A stretch of DNA of 64,000 nt from Ectopseudomonas oleovorans (GCF_003052605.1 NZ_QASO01000098.1:1-64000), one strand, 5' to 3'; counted from the first letter of the stretch, positions 1 through 8,424 are shown. Notes: generated from the sequence alone by a model not told the origin. Translations and numbers: made by a program.

Positions 1-95
1 AGTTGCTTGCGGCATTTGACCTGCTCATGGCTGTCGACACCATGAACTTGAAAAACCTGCTTTGCCAAATCCACGCCTATGCGTTTAAGTTTCAT
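1..95 (-). mobile_element. IS110-family transposase, N-terminal 31 codons, cut by window edge
   Basis: Reading leftwards from an ATG at 93-95 gives 31 codons that run off the window. They begin MKLKRIGVDLAKQVF, the start of the DEDD (RuvC-like) transposase domain of the IS110/IS1111 family; the Asp in GVDLAK would be the first catalytic acid. A purine-rich stretch (GGAGGGGGA read on the minus strand) just before the ATG serves as ribosome binding site. Most of the element lies outside the window, so group and integrity cannot be judged. Confidence 0.8.
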
Positions 96-241
96 GCGGG
101 CTCCCCCTCCGGGATTGTTTGTTTCGTAACCTACAGTCTGGCGCAATGACGCCGTAGGAGGGAGGAGTCCATCTCATTGGGCTACAGCGCAGGCAAAAAA
201 TCGGTGCGCACAGCGCACCAGGTCCAACACGCAATCGCGCC
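96..241. other. Non-coding stretch between IS110 transposase and rstB
   Basis: No supported gene. It should hold the outer end of the IS110-family element. In IS110-group elements the non-coding region upstream of the transposase encodes the bridge RNA; in IS1111-group elements the RNA lies downstream. I could not define the element boundary or a convincing RNA fold by eye. Confidence 0.4.
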
Positions 242-1849
242 TTACTCTCCCTGCTGTCGCGGCCACACCAGGCTGAAACGCGCACCGCCTAGGCCGTCGC
301 TACGGCCGATCTGCGCCCGGCCGCCGTGCCAGTAGATGATCCGGCGCACGATCGACAGGCCCAGGCCATGCCCGCCAGAGGCCCGCGTGCGGCTGTCATC
401 GAGACGCAGGAAGGGACTGAACAGACGCTCCCAGGCCTCTTCCGGTACACCCGGCCCATCGTCCTCGACATCAATGCGGCAACGCTTGTAGCCGACCTGA
501 CAGCTGATCAGCACCTTGCCTTCGGCATAGCGCATGGCGTTGCTCACCAGATTCTGCAACGCGCGGTGCAGGTAGCGCGGCTCGGCCTCGACCCAGCAGG
601 CGCCATCCCCCTGCACACTGAGCACCGCGCCACATTCCACACGCACCTTGTTGCTCAGCGGCGCCAGCTCGTCGATCACCTGATCGATCAGCGCCTTGAG
701 CTCCACCTGCTGGAAGTTCAGCGCCGGCGAACCCTGCTCCAGGCGCGCGTAAGTCAGCATCTCGTCGACCAGCTTGTCGAGGTCCTGAATATCGCTGTCC
801 ATGCCGTCCATGTACTTGCGACGGGCACTTTCGTTCGGCGCGTCGGCGATCATCTCCAGGCCGAAACGCAGGCGCGCCACCGGCGTGCGCAGCTCGTGGG
901 ACACCGCACGCACCAGCTCGCGCTGGGTGCTCAGGGACGTCTGCAGGTGCTCGGCCATGGCATTGAAGCTGCTGGCCAGGCGCCCGACCGAATCCGCGCC
1001 GCGCGTCGGCACGCGGGCATCCAGGCGACCGCTGGCGATATGCGTGGCGGCGCTTTCCAGGGCACGCAGGCGCTGCTCCAGCGAACGCACCAGCAGGTAA
1101 ACGATCAGGCCGATCAGGCTCAGCCCCAACGCGCCGATCAGCACCAGCAGTTGCGGCGGATAGGGGTTCATCTGGTACAGCGGGCCGATTTCCAGCACCC
1201 AGGGCGTATCGACGATGCCGGAGAACACGTAGATGGAGTCGCCACCCTTGCCCAGCGCCATCACCGTATCGCCCTCGTCGATGCGGCGACGCTGGTCGAG
1301 GTCGAGGGTGGCGTCTTCCAGCCGCACCAGTTGCAGATTGAAGCCGAACTGCTTGGCTGCCTTCAATTCTGCCAGACGCTGCGGCTGCTCATGCACCGGG
1401 TAGCGCACCAGCTCATCGATCAGCAGGTAGTTGGTCGCCCGCGCCAACTGCTCGCTGATCTGCTGAATCTCGCCCGTCAGCAGCAGCGGCTGCTTGTCAT
1501 CGAGCAGGCCATAGACCTTGGCCGAATGCGGGCCAGTCTGCCGCACCAGCACATGACCGCGCTGCAGGCGGTTGCGCTCGCTACTGTCCAGCGGCACGGC
1601 GCTCAGCGCCTGCAACTCCAGCGGAATGCCGAGCAGACGCGACCACACCACCAGGGCACGCTTGCGCTCCACCTCGGTCATTGGCAGCAGGTTGTCGGCC
1701 ATCAGGCGGAAGGTCCCGCGCGCCAGGCCTTCGCGGTATTGATCACCGCGCACCTCGTTGACCAGGTGCAAGGTACCGACGCCCAGCAACGCCACCAGCA
1801 CCAGCGCGGCGAGCATGCCGCCATAGATACGCAGGAAGATCGAGTTCAT
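242..1849 (-). CDS. rstB: Sensor histidine kinase, RstB-like
   Basis: Inner-membrane sensor kinase that should phosphorylate the response regulator encoded just upstream. 535 aa from the ATG at 1849, which starts a normal membrane anchor (MNSIFLRIYGG); an in-frame upstream start would add 13 non-hydrophobic residues. Order: TM about 5-27, periplasmic domain to about 225, second TM about 228-252, HAMP, HisKA with phospho-His in AVSHELRTP (about residue 318), HATPase_c with N box NAMRYAEG, DDGPG and GGHGLGLS. The start lies 10 bp after the stop of the regulator gene, so the two form an operon. The same pair sits beside nrdAB in P. aeruginosa (PA1157-PA1158, from memory). The symbol is by family resemblance; the signal is unknown. 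Confidence 0.88.
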   Translation of the reverse strand: MNSIFLRIYGGMLAALVLVALLGVGTLHLVNEVRGDQYREGLARGTFRLMADNLLPMTEVERKRALVVWSRLLGIPLELQALSAVPLDSSERNRLQRGHVLVRQTGPHSAKVYGLLDDKQPLLLTGEIQQISEQLARATNYLLIDELVRYPVHEQPQRLAELKAAKQFGFNLQLVRLEDATLDLDQRRRIDEGDTVMALGKGGDSIYVFSGIVDTPWVLEIGPLYQMNPYPPQLLVLIGALGLSLIGLIVYLLVRSLEQRLRALESAATHIASGRLDARVPTRGADSVGRLASSFNAMAEHLQTSLSTQRELVRAVSHELRTPVARLRFGLEMIADAPNESARRKYMDGMDSDIQDLDKLVDEMLTYARLEQGSPALNFQQVELKALIDQVIDELAPLSNKVRVECGAVLSVQGDGACWVEAEPRYLHRALQNLVSNAMRYAEGKVLISCQVGYKRCRIDVEDDGPGVPEEAWERLFSPFLRLDDSRTRASGGHGLGLSIVRRIIYWHGGRAQIGRSDGLGGARFSLVWPRQQGE

Positions 1850-1859
1850 GGCCGCCGCA

Positions 1860-2615
1860 TCAACCGCCCAGGCTCGGCGCTGCATCACCCGCCGGCAAGG
1901 CTTCGGCGGCTTCGGCGACGAACAGATAGCCCTTGCTGCGCACCGTCTTGATCAGCCGTGGATGCATCGGGTCATCACCGATCTTCGGACGGATACGCGA
2001 GATGCGCACGTCGATGGAACGGTCCTGACCGTCATACTCGATACCGCGCAAGGCATTGAAGATTTCCTCGCGCGAGAGGATGCGCCCGGCGTTGGCTGCC
2101 AGCAGCCACAGCAGGTCGAACTCGGCACTGGTCAGCTCGATGCCCTGCTCACCCAGCCAGGCCTCACGCATGGCGCTGTCGATGACCAGCGGGCCAAATT
2201 GCAAGCGACGCGGCTGACCTTCATCACGCTCGCTGTCGCTGCCCTCACGGCGGCGCAACAATGCACGAATACGCGCCAGCAGCACACGCGGGCGCACCGG
2301 CTTGCACACGTAGTCATCAGCGCCCATCTCCAGCCCCAGCACCTGGTCCATGTCTTCGGTACGCGCGGTGAGCATGAGAATCGGCCCCTTGTAACCGCTG
2401 CGCACCTTGCGGCAAATGCTCAGGCCATCCTCGCCCGGCAGCATCAGGTCGAGTATCACCAGATCCGGCTGCTCGGCGAGAATCCGCGCCGCCGCACGGG
2501 CACCGTCGGCCTCGATGGCCACACGCAGGCCATTGCCTTCAAGATACTCGCGGGTCAGCTGCGCCAGGCGCTGGTCATCCTCGACGATCAGAATCTGCCA
2601 CCCTTCTTGTTCCAC
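1860..2615 (-). CDS. rstA: OmpR/PhoB-family response regulator, RstA-like
   Basis: DNA-binding response regulator of 251 aa. Receiver domain first (QILIVEDDQRLAQL, phospho-acceptor Asp near residue 55 in VILDLMLPGEDG, Lys in CKPVRP), then a winged-helix Trans_reg_C domain (SAEFDLLWLLAANAG, RSIDVRISRIRPK). The GTG at 2613-2615 is chosen because AGGAG lies 7 nt before it and VEQEGWQILIVEDD puts the receiver at the usual distance; the longer ATG reading adds 20 residues without domain character. Transcribed leftwards into rstB, divergent from nrdA. Its upstream region carries a palindromic NrdR-type box and, further out, the IS1182 insertion. Confidence 0.88.
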   Translation of the reverse strand: MEQEGWQILIVEDDQRLAQLTREYLEGNGLRVAIEADGARAAARILAEQPDLVILDLMLPGEDGLSICRKVRSGYKGPILMLTARTEDMDQVLGLEMGADDYVCKPVRPRVLLARIRALLRRREGSDSERDEGQPRRLQFGPLVIDSAMREAWLGEQGIELTSAEFDLLWLLAANAGRILSREEIFNALRGIEYDGQDRSIDVRISRIRPKIGDDPMHPRLIKTVRSKGYLFVAEAAEALPAGDAAPSLGG

Positions 2616-2745
2616 GCCCTCTCCTCTCTGCCTACCGGCAAGCACCGCAAACACGGCCGTCATTCTAGGGGGCACAGGCGCTTGGCGCGAGCAGCAAACC
2701 CGTAGCTGCAGCGCACCCGCTGGTCAAGCACAGCACATGCCAAAA

Positions 2746-2761
2746 GCACTATATATAGTGG
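2746..2761. promoter_or_regulatory. NrdR box, perfect palindrome
   Basis: The core CACTATATATAGTG (2747-2760) is a perfect 14-bp palindrome and matches every core position of the NrdR consensus acaCwAtATaTwGtgt. NrdR is the ATP/dATP-sensing repressor of ribonucleotide reductase genes. It lies about 130 bp upstream of rstA and is separated from nrdA by the IS1182 element. Confidence 0.75.
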
Positions 2762-2829
2762 TAGTCTGTGCACCGCCAAACAGCTTCGCCAACTCGCGGA
2801 AATCCTTCCTCCAGGGGCGACGAACGGTC

Positions 2830-4506
2830 CAGAGTGTGTAAAAACGCAGCGGAGAAGTGTTGACCGGTAGAGCGGCCACCGAGATACGCTAGAAAGCTGG
2901 TCACTGGCCTTCTACGCCATACGTGGGATTCTGAAGCTTCCTGGTCGCATAACTACAAGAAACGGGCTGTACGGGCGCCAGGCGAGCCGAAAAGGCATTT
3001 TGCCTTAGGCAGCTATTGCCTCCATCAGCGCTGCGCTACCCATTATCTTGATCACCCGCTTCATGTTGTAGGCGAGCACATGCAAGCTCATTTCAGTGCT
3101 GACCCTAGGCAAGGTTCTGGTCAGAAAATGGGTAGCGCCCATCCAGGCTTTGAGCGTTCCAAAGGGGTGCTCAACGGTCTGTTTACGGATACGCATCATC
3201 TCGGGGGCCTGATCCAGGCGATGCTGCATACTTTCCAGCACGCTTTCATGCTCCCACCGCCTTACGCGTCGCTGCGTGCTGGGCGTGCATTGCGCTTTCA
3301 GCTCGCAGCTCTGGCAATGTGAACTCCAATAAGTGTGGAGTTTCAGCCCCTTTTCAATACTGGCGTACCGCCAAATCAAGCGCTGCCCTGCTGGGCATTT
3401 GTACTCGTCGGTTTCGGTGTCGTAAATAAAAGTAGCTTTGTCATATCGCCCATCTGCCTTGGCCCCTGAGGTCATAGGCCTTGGCACGTGTACGGTTATA
3501 TTCGACTGCTGACAGGCCAATATTTCTTCGCTTTTGAAGTAGCCACGATCGGCCACCACCGATAGTTTTTCTGCCCCCATGGCCTGTTTCGCCAGCTTGG
3601 CCATTGGACTTAGTTGGCTTCGGTCACTGCCGTCGTTGGTCACTTCATGAGCCACGATTAAATGGTGCTTTGTATCTACCGCTGTTTGCACGTTATAGCC
3701 CACGATGCCCGTGCCTCGGGTCTTCATCGAGCGAGCATCAGGATCGGTCAGCGATATCTGTTTATCCGGCGTCTCATTAAGTCGTACCTCGATTTCCTTG
3801 AGCTCTTGCATCTTCATTTTCAACGCAGCTATCTTGCCGTGCAGTCGCTCGGCCTTCAGTTGCGAAACGACAGGCTCCTGACGATCTGCGGTATCGAGTG
3901 CGCTCAGGTACTTATTGATACTCGATTCAATTTCTTCCATGCGCCGCTGGAGCTTGGCGCTAGTGAAGTTGCGATCCCGGTTATTGACCGCCTTAAATTT
4001 GCTTCCGTCGATTGCAACGAGAGCTTCAGAGAACAAGCCAACCTGCTGGCACAGCACCACAAATTGACGACAAACAGCGCGGATAGCTTTGCCGTTGTCT
4101 TTTCGAAAATTGGCGATGGTTTTGAAGTCCGGCATCAAGCGTCCAGTCAGCCACATGAGCTCGACGTTCCGTTGAGCTTCTCGCTCAAGGCGACGGCTGG
4201 ATTGGATGCGGTTGAGGTAACCGTAGATATAAATTTTGAGCAGGTCAGCAGGATGGTAGGCGGGCCGACCTGTTTCCGCCGGTACGACACCGTCAAAACC
4301 CAGCTTGCCTAGGTCGAGCTCAGAGACGAATACATCGACTACCCGCACCGGATTAGTGTCCGACACGTAGTCGTCCAAACTCTCTGGGAGCAAGGTAACT
4401 TGAGTCCGATTTTCACCTTGAATGAATCGCCGCACAGGCATCTCCTGCTGAGATGAAGTCTGGTCAAATCATATCAAGATTGGTGCCTGCGTTTTTACAC
4501 AGTCTG
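2830..4506 (-). mobile_element. IS1182-family insertion sequence, apparently complete (about 1.68 kb)
   Basis: Both ends carry the inverted repeat CAGA(G/C)TGTGTAAAAACGCAG: left arm 2830-2849, right arm 4487-4506, 19 of 20 positions matching. GGTC occurs directly outside each end (2826-2829 and 4507-4510), consistent with a 4-bp target duplication. One transposase gene fills the interior. Removing the element and one GGTC restores a continuous rstA-nrdA intergenic region of about 760 bp. The intact ends, intact ORF and clean duplication suggest a fairly recent insertion. Confidence 0.85.
3005..4441 (-). CDS. IS1182-family transposase
   Basis: 478-aa transposase with an N-terminal DUF772-type region (ETGRPAYHPADLLKIYIYGY, MPDFKTIANFRKDNG) and a DDE region: VAIDGSKFKAVN holds the first catalytic Asp, VVADRGYFKSEEI the second, and RKQTVEHPFGTLKAWMG the Glu. 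A Cys-rich segment (CPAGQRL, CQSCELKAQC) lies between. Lower in GC than neighbouring genes, consistent with acquired DNA. No frameshift seen; likely functional. Transcribed away from nrdA. Confidence 0.92.
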   Translation of the reverse strand: MPVRRFIQGENRTQVTLLPESLDDYVSDTNPVRVVDVFVSELDLGKLGFDGVVPAETGRPAYHPADLLKIYIYGYLNRIQSSRRLEREAQRNVELMWLTGRLMPDFKTIANFRKDNGKAIRAVCRQFVVLCQQVGLFSEALVAIDGSKFKAVNNRDRNFTSAKLQRRMEEIESSINKYLSALDTADRQEPVVSQLKAERLHGKIAALKMKMQELKEIEVRLNETPDKQISLTDPDARSMKTRGTGIVGYNVQTAVDTKHHLIVAHEVTNDGSDRSQLSPMAKLAKQAMGAEKLSVVADRGYFKSEEILACQQSNITVHVPRPMTSGAKADGRYDKATFIYDTETDEYKCPAGQRLIWRYASIEKGLKLHTYWSSHCQSCELKAQCTPSTQRRVRRWEHESVLESMQHRLDQAPEMMRIRKQTVEHPFGTLKAWMGATHFLTRTLPRVSTEMSLHVLAYNMKRVIKIMGSAALMEAIAA

Positions 4507-4573
4507 GGTCATTAGCAGCCAGAGCCAGAGACCATGCGGGCTACACCGTTCACACCCACAAGACGCCCACACC

Positions 4574-4582
4574 TTATCCACA
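4574..4582 (+). promoter_or_regulatory. DnaA box (TTATCCACA) upstream of nrdA
   Basis: Exact match to the consensus high-affinity DnaA box. DnaA control of nrdAB is established in E. coli; its position about 480 bp before nrdA makes the same role possible here, but a single box could be chance. Confidence 0.45.
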
Positions 4583-4844
4583 GGCTGCTCTTCTTTCAGC
4601 GCCTTGCAATACCTCCAACAGCGCACTATCTTGTACCCCCATCGCACGGCACCCACCAGATATTGGGTCAAAGCTAAAAACCGGACACTACCAGAGCCAA
4701 TCGTGCAAGCCCTTTCCACAGGGTCTTTCAGAGGCTCCGGCCAAAGGTTTCGACCTGATCCAGGCCTGCCTTGGGTCACAACCACGCGGCAACGCCCGAC
4801 GTTGCGCGTAAGCCGGTCAGACAGCGGTCTTATCCGCCAGTCGA

Positions 4845-4860
4845 CCACTATATTTAGTAG
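4845..4860. promoter_or_regulatory. NrdR box upstream of nrdA
   Basis: CCACTATATTTAGTAG matches the core of the NrdR consensus (CTATATTTAG) with mismatches at the outer bases and one inner position. It is about 200 bp before nrdA. The usual second box about 31-33 bp away is not visible; the only other good box is the perfect palindrome at 2746-2761. Confidence 0.65.
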
Positions 4861-5059
4861 GCGGGGTGTGGTAATGCCCCGCTGTGACTGATGCGCCAGG
4901 ACGGCACTTGAAGTCGTGCCCACCCTGCCCGCTCTTGCAACACCCCGTACCCGGCGTCGCTGCCGCGCACGGCCCGAGTTGTTGATGGAATGAATGGCGG
5001 ACAGAGCACGACAAGCACGCGTGTCGTCCCACCTAAAATTACAGAACACGGAGATCTCC

Positions 5060-7966
5060 ATGCATACCGACACTACTCGCGAGAACCCGCAGGCCGTGGC
5101 GCCGCAGGCCGCTGAATCCTCCCAGGATCTGGCTGCCACCGCGCCCGGCCAACTGCGTGTGATCAAGCGCAACGGCACTGTCGTCCCCTACACCGATGAC
5201 AAGATCACCGTCGCCATCACCAAGGCCTTCCTCGCAGTAGAAGGCGGCACCGCCGCCGCTTCGTCGCGCATCCACGACACCGTCGCGCGCCTGACCGAGC
5301 AGGTCACCGCCACCTTCAAGCGTCGCATGCCGTCCGGCGGCACCATTCATATCGAAGAAATCCAGGACCAGGTCGAACTGGCCCTGATGCGTGCCGGCGA
5401 GCAGAAAGTCGCCCGTGACTACGTGATCTACCGTGAAGCCCAGGCCAACAAGCGCAAGGCCAGTGCCGGCAGCGACATCGCCCAGCCGCACCCGAGCATC
5501 CGCATCACCACCGCCGGCGGTGAACTGCAGCCGCTGGACATGGGCCGTCTGCAGACCATCATCAAAGAAGCCTGCGAAGGCCTGGCCGAGGTCGACAGCG
5601 CCCTGATCGAGCGCGAAACCCTGAAGAACCTGTACGACGGCGTGGCCGAGAAGGACGTCAACACCGCTCTGGTGATGACCGCCCGTACCCTGGTCGAGCG
5701 TGAGCCGAACTACAGCTACGTCACCGCCCGCCTGCTGATGGACAACATCCGCGCCGAGGCCCTGAGCTTCCTCAACATCACTGCCAGCGCCACTCACCAC
5801 GAGATGGCCGACCTGTACGCCAAGGCCCTGCCGGCCTACGTGGAAAAAGGCGCCGAGTACGAGCTGCTCGACCCGAAACTCAAAGAGTACGACCTGGAGA
5901 AACTGGGCAAGGCGCTGAACCACGAGCGCGACCAGCAGTTCACCTACCTGGGCCTGCAGACCCTGTACGACCGTTACTTCATCCACAAGGACGGCATCCG
6001 TTTCGAACTGCCGCAGGTGTTCTTCATGCGCGTGGCCATGGGCCTGGCCATCGAAGAGCCGAAGAACCGCGAAGACCGTGCCATCGAGTTCTACAACCTG
6101 CTGTCCTCGTTCGACTACATGGCGTCGACCCCGACCCTGTTCAACGCCGGCACCCTGCGTCCGCAGCTGTCGTCGTGCTACCTGACCACCGTGCCGGACG
6201 ACCTGTCGGGCATCTATGGCGCCATCCACGACAACGCCATGTTGTCGAAATTCGCCGGCGGTCTGGGTAACGACTGGACGCCGGTGCGCGCGCTGGGCTC
6301 CTACATCAAGGGCACCAACGGCAAATCCCAGGGCGTCGTGCCATTCCTGAAAGTGGTCAACGACACCGCCGTGGCGGTCAACCAGGGCGGCAAGCGCAAG
6401 GGCGCGGTCTGCGCCTACCTGGAAACCTGGCACATGGACATCGAGGAATTCCTCGAGCTGCGCAAGAACACCGGTGACGACCGTCGTCGTACCCACGACA
6501 TGAATACCGCCAACTGGATTCCGGATCTGTTCATGAAGCGCGTCTTCGAAGACGGCAAGTGGACCCTGTTCAGCCCGTCCGAAGTACCGGACCTGCACGA
6601 CCTCACCGGCAAGGCCTTTGAAGAGCGCTACGAGTACTACGAAGCCCTGATCGAGTACGGCAAGATCAAGCTGTACAAGACCATCCAGGCCAAAGACCTG
6701 TGGCGCAAGATGCTCTCGATGCTGTTCGAGACCGGCCACCCATGGCTGACCTTCAAGGACCCGTGCAACCTGCGCAGCCCGCAGCAGCACGTGGGCGTGG
6801 TACACAGCTCCAACCTGTGCACCGAGATCACCCTGAACACCAACAAGGACGAGATCGCCGTCTGCAACCTGGGTTCGGTCAACCTGGTCAACCACATCAA
6901 TGACGGCAAGCTGGACACCGAGAAACTCAGCCGCACCGTGAAGACCGCGGTGCGCATGCTCGATAACGTCATCGACATCAACTACTACAGCGTGCCGCAG
7001 GCGAAGAACTCCAACCTCAAGCACCGTCCGGTCGGCCTCGGCCTGATGGGCTTCCAGGACGCCCTGTACCTGCAGCACATCGCCTACGGCTCCGACGCTG
7101 CCGTCGAGTTCGCCGACAAGTCGATGGAAGCCATCAGCTACTACGCCATCCAGGCCTCCTGTGACCTGGCCGAAGAGCGCGGCGCCTACAGCACCTTCGA
7201 AGGCTCGCTGTGGAGCAAGGGCATCCTGCCGCTGGATTCGCAGCAGATTCTGATCGAGTCCCGTGGCCAGAAGTACATCGACGTCGACCTCTCCGAGTCG
7301 CTGGACTGGGCGCCGATTCGCGAGCGCGTGAAGAAAGGTATTCGTAACTCGAACATCATGGCCATCGCGCCGACCGCGACCATCTCCAACATCATTGGCG
7401 TGTCGCAGTCCATCGAGCCGACCTACCAGAACCTGTACGTGAAATCGAACCTCTCCGGCGAATTCACCGTGATCAACCCCTACCTGGTGCGCGACCTGAA
7501 AAACCGCGGCCTGTGGGACAGCGTCATGGTCAACGACCTGAAGTACTACGACGGCTCCGTGCAGCAAATCGAGCGCATCCCGCAGGACCTGAAAGACCTG
7601 TACGCCACCGCCTTCGAAGTGGAAACCAAGTGGATCGTCGACGCTGCCAGCCGTCGCCAGAAGTGGATCGACCAGGCTCAGTCGCTGAACCTGTACATCG
7701 CCGGCGCTTCGGGCAAGAAGCTGGACGTGACCTACCGCATGGCCTGGTACCGTGGTCTGAAAACCACCTACTACCTCCGCGCCCTGGCCGCCACCAGCAC
7801 CGAGAAGTCCACCATCAACACCGGCAAGCTCAACGCAGTTTCCGCTGGTGGTGACGAAGGCTTCTCGGCCAAGGCCCAGGCGCCTGCCCAGCAGGCCGCC
7901 CCGGCCCCGGCGCCAGTACCAAAGGCCTGTGCCATCGACGAACCAGACTGCGAAGCCTGTCAGTGA
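5060..7966 (+). CDS. nrdA: Class Ia ribonucleoside-diphosphate reductase, alpha subunit
   Basis: Reduces ribonucleoside diphosphates to deoxyribonucleotides together with NrdB. 968 aa from the ATG at 5060, which has GGAGAT 4 nt upstream; the longer reading from 4994 lacks a site. Two ATP-cone domains occupy about residues 30-130 and 150-240, an arrangement known from P. aeruginosa NrdA. Catalytic features: first redox Cys in LSSCYLTT, active-site NLCTEI (thiyl Cys and Glu), second redox Cys in CNLGSVNL, radical-transfer tyrosines in TTYYLR, and the C-terminal shuttle pair CEACQ. Expected to be cytosolic and regulated by NrdR and dATP. Confidence 0.97.
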   Translation: MHTDTTRENPQAVAPQAAESSQDLAATAPGQLRVIKRNGTVVPYTDDKITVAITKAFLAVEGGTAAASSRIHDTVARLTEQVTATFKRRMPSGGTIHIEEIQDQVELALMRAGEQKVARDYVIYREAQANKRKASAGSDIAQPHPSIRITTAGGELQPLDMGRLQTIIKEACEGLAEVDSALIERETLKNLYDGVAEKDVNTALVMTARTLVEREPNYSYVTARLLMDNIRAEALSFLNITASATHHEMADLYAKALPAYVEKGAEYELLDPKLKEYDLEKLGKALNHERDQQFTYLGLQTLYDRYFIHKDGIRFELPQVFFMRVAMGLAIEEPKNREDRAIEFYNLLSSFDYMASTPTLFNAGTLRPQLSSCYLTTVPDDLSGIYGAIHDNAMLSKFAGGLGNDWTPVRALGSYIKGTNGKSQGVVPFLKVVNDTAVAVNQGGKRKGAVCAYLETWHMDIEEFLELRKNTGDDRRRTHDMNTANWIPDLFMKRVFEDGKWTLFSPSEVPDLHDLTGKAFEERYEYYEALIEYGKIKLYKTIQAKDLWRKMLSMLFETGHPWLTFKDPCNLRSPQQHVGVVHSSNLCTEITLNTNKDEIAVCNLGSVNLVNHINDGKLDTEKLSRTVKTAVRMLDNVIDINYYSVPQAKNSNLKHRPVGLGLMGFQDALYLQHIAYGSDAAVEFADKSMEAISYYAIQASCDLAEERGAYSTFEGSLWSKGILPLDSQQILIESRGQKYIDVDLSESLDWAPIRERVKKGIRNSNIMAIAPTATISNIIGVSQSIEPTYQNLYVKSNLSGEFTVINPYLVRDLKNRGLWDSVMVNDLKYYDGSVQQIERIPQDLKDLYATAFEVETKWIVDAASRRQKWIDQAQSLNLYIAGASGKKLDVTYRMAWYRGLKTTYYLRALAATSTEKSTINTGKLNAVSAGGDEGFSAKAQAPAQQAAPAPAPVPKACAIDEPDCEACQ

Positions 7967-7988
7967 AGGCTTTCGCGTGGATCTGAGC

Positions 7989-8067
7989 GGCGCCCGCGTC
8001 GTTGCCAGGTAGGCCGGCCCCCATCACGTACTGAAGTACGCTCAGGGGCTCCGACCTACCAGGCGCC
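7989..8067. repeat. Long imperfect palindrome downstream of nrdA
   Basis: CCAGGTAGGCCGGCCCCC on the left pairs with GGGGCTCCGACCTACC on the right, with GTACTGAAGTAC at the tip and GGCGCC on both outer edges. It starts about 20 nt after the nrdA stop and could end or attenuate nrdA transcription. No clear U-run follows, so it looks more like an intergenic palindromic repeat than a classical terminator. Confidence 0.5.
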
Positions 8068-8133
8068 TAGCGCTCACTCGCTCAGCTACACGCTCGAAGG
8101 TTGGATGAAAAGCTAGAGCAACACACCGATCGA

Positions 8134-8216
8134 TCCCCTCTCCCGCTTGCGGGAGAGGGTTAGGGAGAGGGCAAGCGGTTCGGCTTGTATATGTGGGAGG
8201 GGCTTTAGCCGCGACC
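8134..8216. repeat. Pseudomonas-type intergenic repeats
   Basis: CCCTCTCCCGCTTGCGGGAGAGGG forms a short perfect hairpin followed by TTAGGGAGAGGG, and GTGGGAGGGGCTTTAGCCGCGA (about 8194-8215) matches the REP-like pattern of pseudomonads. Related copies occur near 21.6, 23.9, 26.7, 46.7 and 53.5 kb. Confidence 0.6.
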
Positions 8217-8333
8217 CAAAGCCCGAGCAGAACCGCCAACCCTCCCCCCAAAATTCCCGCCCCTCCCCCGGGTCGAGGGGCAACGGTCAGCCAGCAATCC
8301 ACCGCCTGCTGACCAGTGGTACCCGTTTTACCC

Positions 8334-8361
8334 TTGCGCGCATCACGCAACGGAACATAAT
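8334..8361 (+). promoter_or_regulatory. Possible sigma70 promoter of nrdB
   Basis: TTGCGC (8334-8339) and CATAAT (8356-8361) are 16 bp apart. The -10 matches five of six consensus bases; the -35 is weak. Transcription would start near 8368, at the edge of the LexA box. Prediction by eye only. Confidence 0.4.
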
Positions 8362-8370
8362 TCAAATTAT

Positions 8371-8386
8371 CTGTATATCCATACAG
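8371..8386. promoter_or_regulatory. LexA (SOS) box in front of nrdB
   Basis: CTGTATATCCATACAG fits CTGT-N8-ACAG exactly and has a perfect CTGTAT/ATACAG inverted repeat, close to the ideal gammaproteobacterial SOS box. It sits 38 nt before the nrdB ATG, at or just after the predicted start site, where LexA would block transcription. Nothing comparable is seen before nrdA. Confidence 0.75.
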
Positions 8387-8405
8387 GCCGGTTTATTCGC
8401 CGGCC
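8386..8405 (+). promoter_or_regulatory. Hairpin in the nrdB 5' leader
   Basis: GGCCGG and CCGGCC, 8 nt apart, form a small GC-rich stem just upstream of the AGGAG ribosome binding site (8411-8415). It abuts the LexA box. Effect on translation unknown. Confidence 0.4.
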
Positions 8406-8424
8406 CTCACGCAGGAGCCAAGCC

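Larger units (their letters stand above)
4507..5059 (+). promoter_or_regulatory. nrdA upstream region (about 550 bp, no gene)
   Basis: Contains an exact DnaA-box sequence at 4574-4582, a weaker relative (CTTTCCACA, 4712-4720) and an NrdR box at 4845-4860. The remaining 200-nt leader shows no riboswitch I can identify. Short ORFs here overlap on both strands and have no coding character. The nrdA ribosome binding site GGAGAT is at 5050-5055. Confidence 0.6.

Noticed and set aside
326-1951. Long open frame antisense to rstB
   Set aside because: Product is Gln/His/Arg-rich without domain; it mirrors the codon bias of rstB on the other strand.
4604-4891. 95-codon ORF in the nrdA leader
   Set aside because: Overlaps the DnaA- and NrdR-box region and competing frames on both strands; no ribosome binding site.
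4507-5059. Cobalamin riboswitch upstream of nrdA
   Set aside because: No B12-box-like sequence could be found, and class Ia enzymes do not need B12.
5039-7567. 842-codon frame antisense to nrdA
   Set aside because: Val/Gly/His-rich shadow of a certain gene; a usual artefact in GC-rich genomes.
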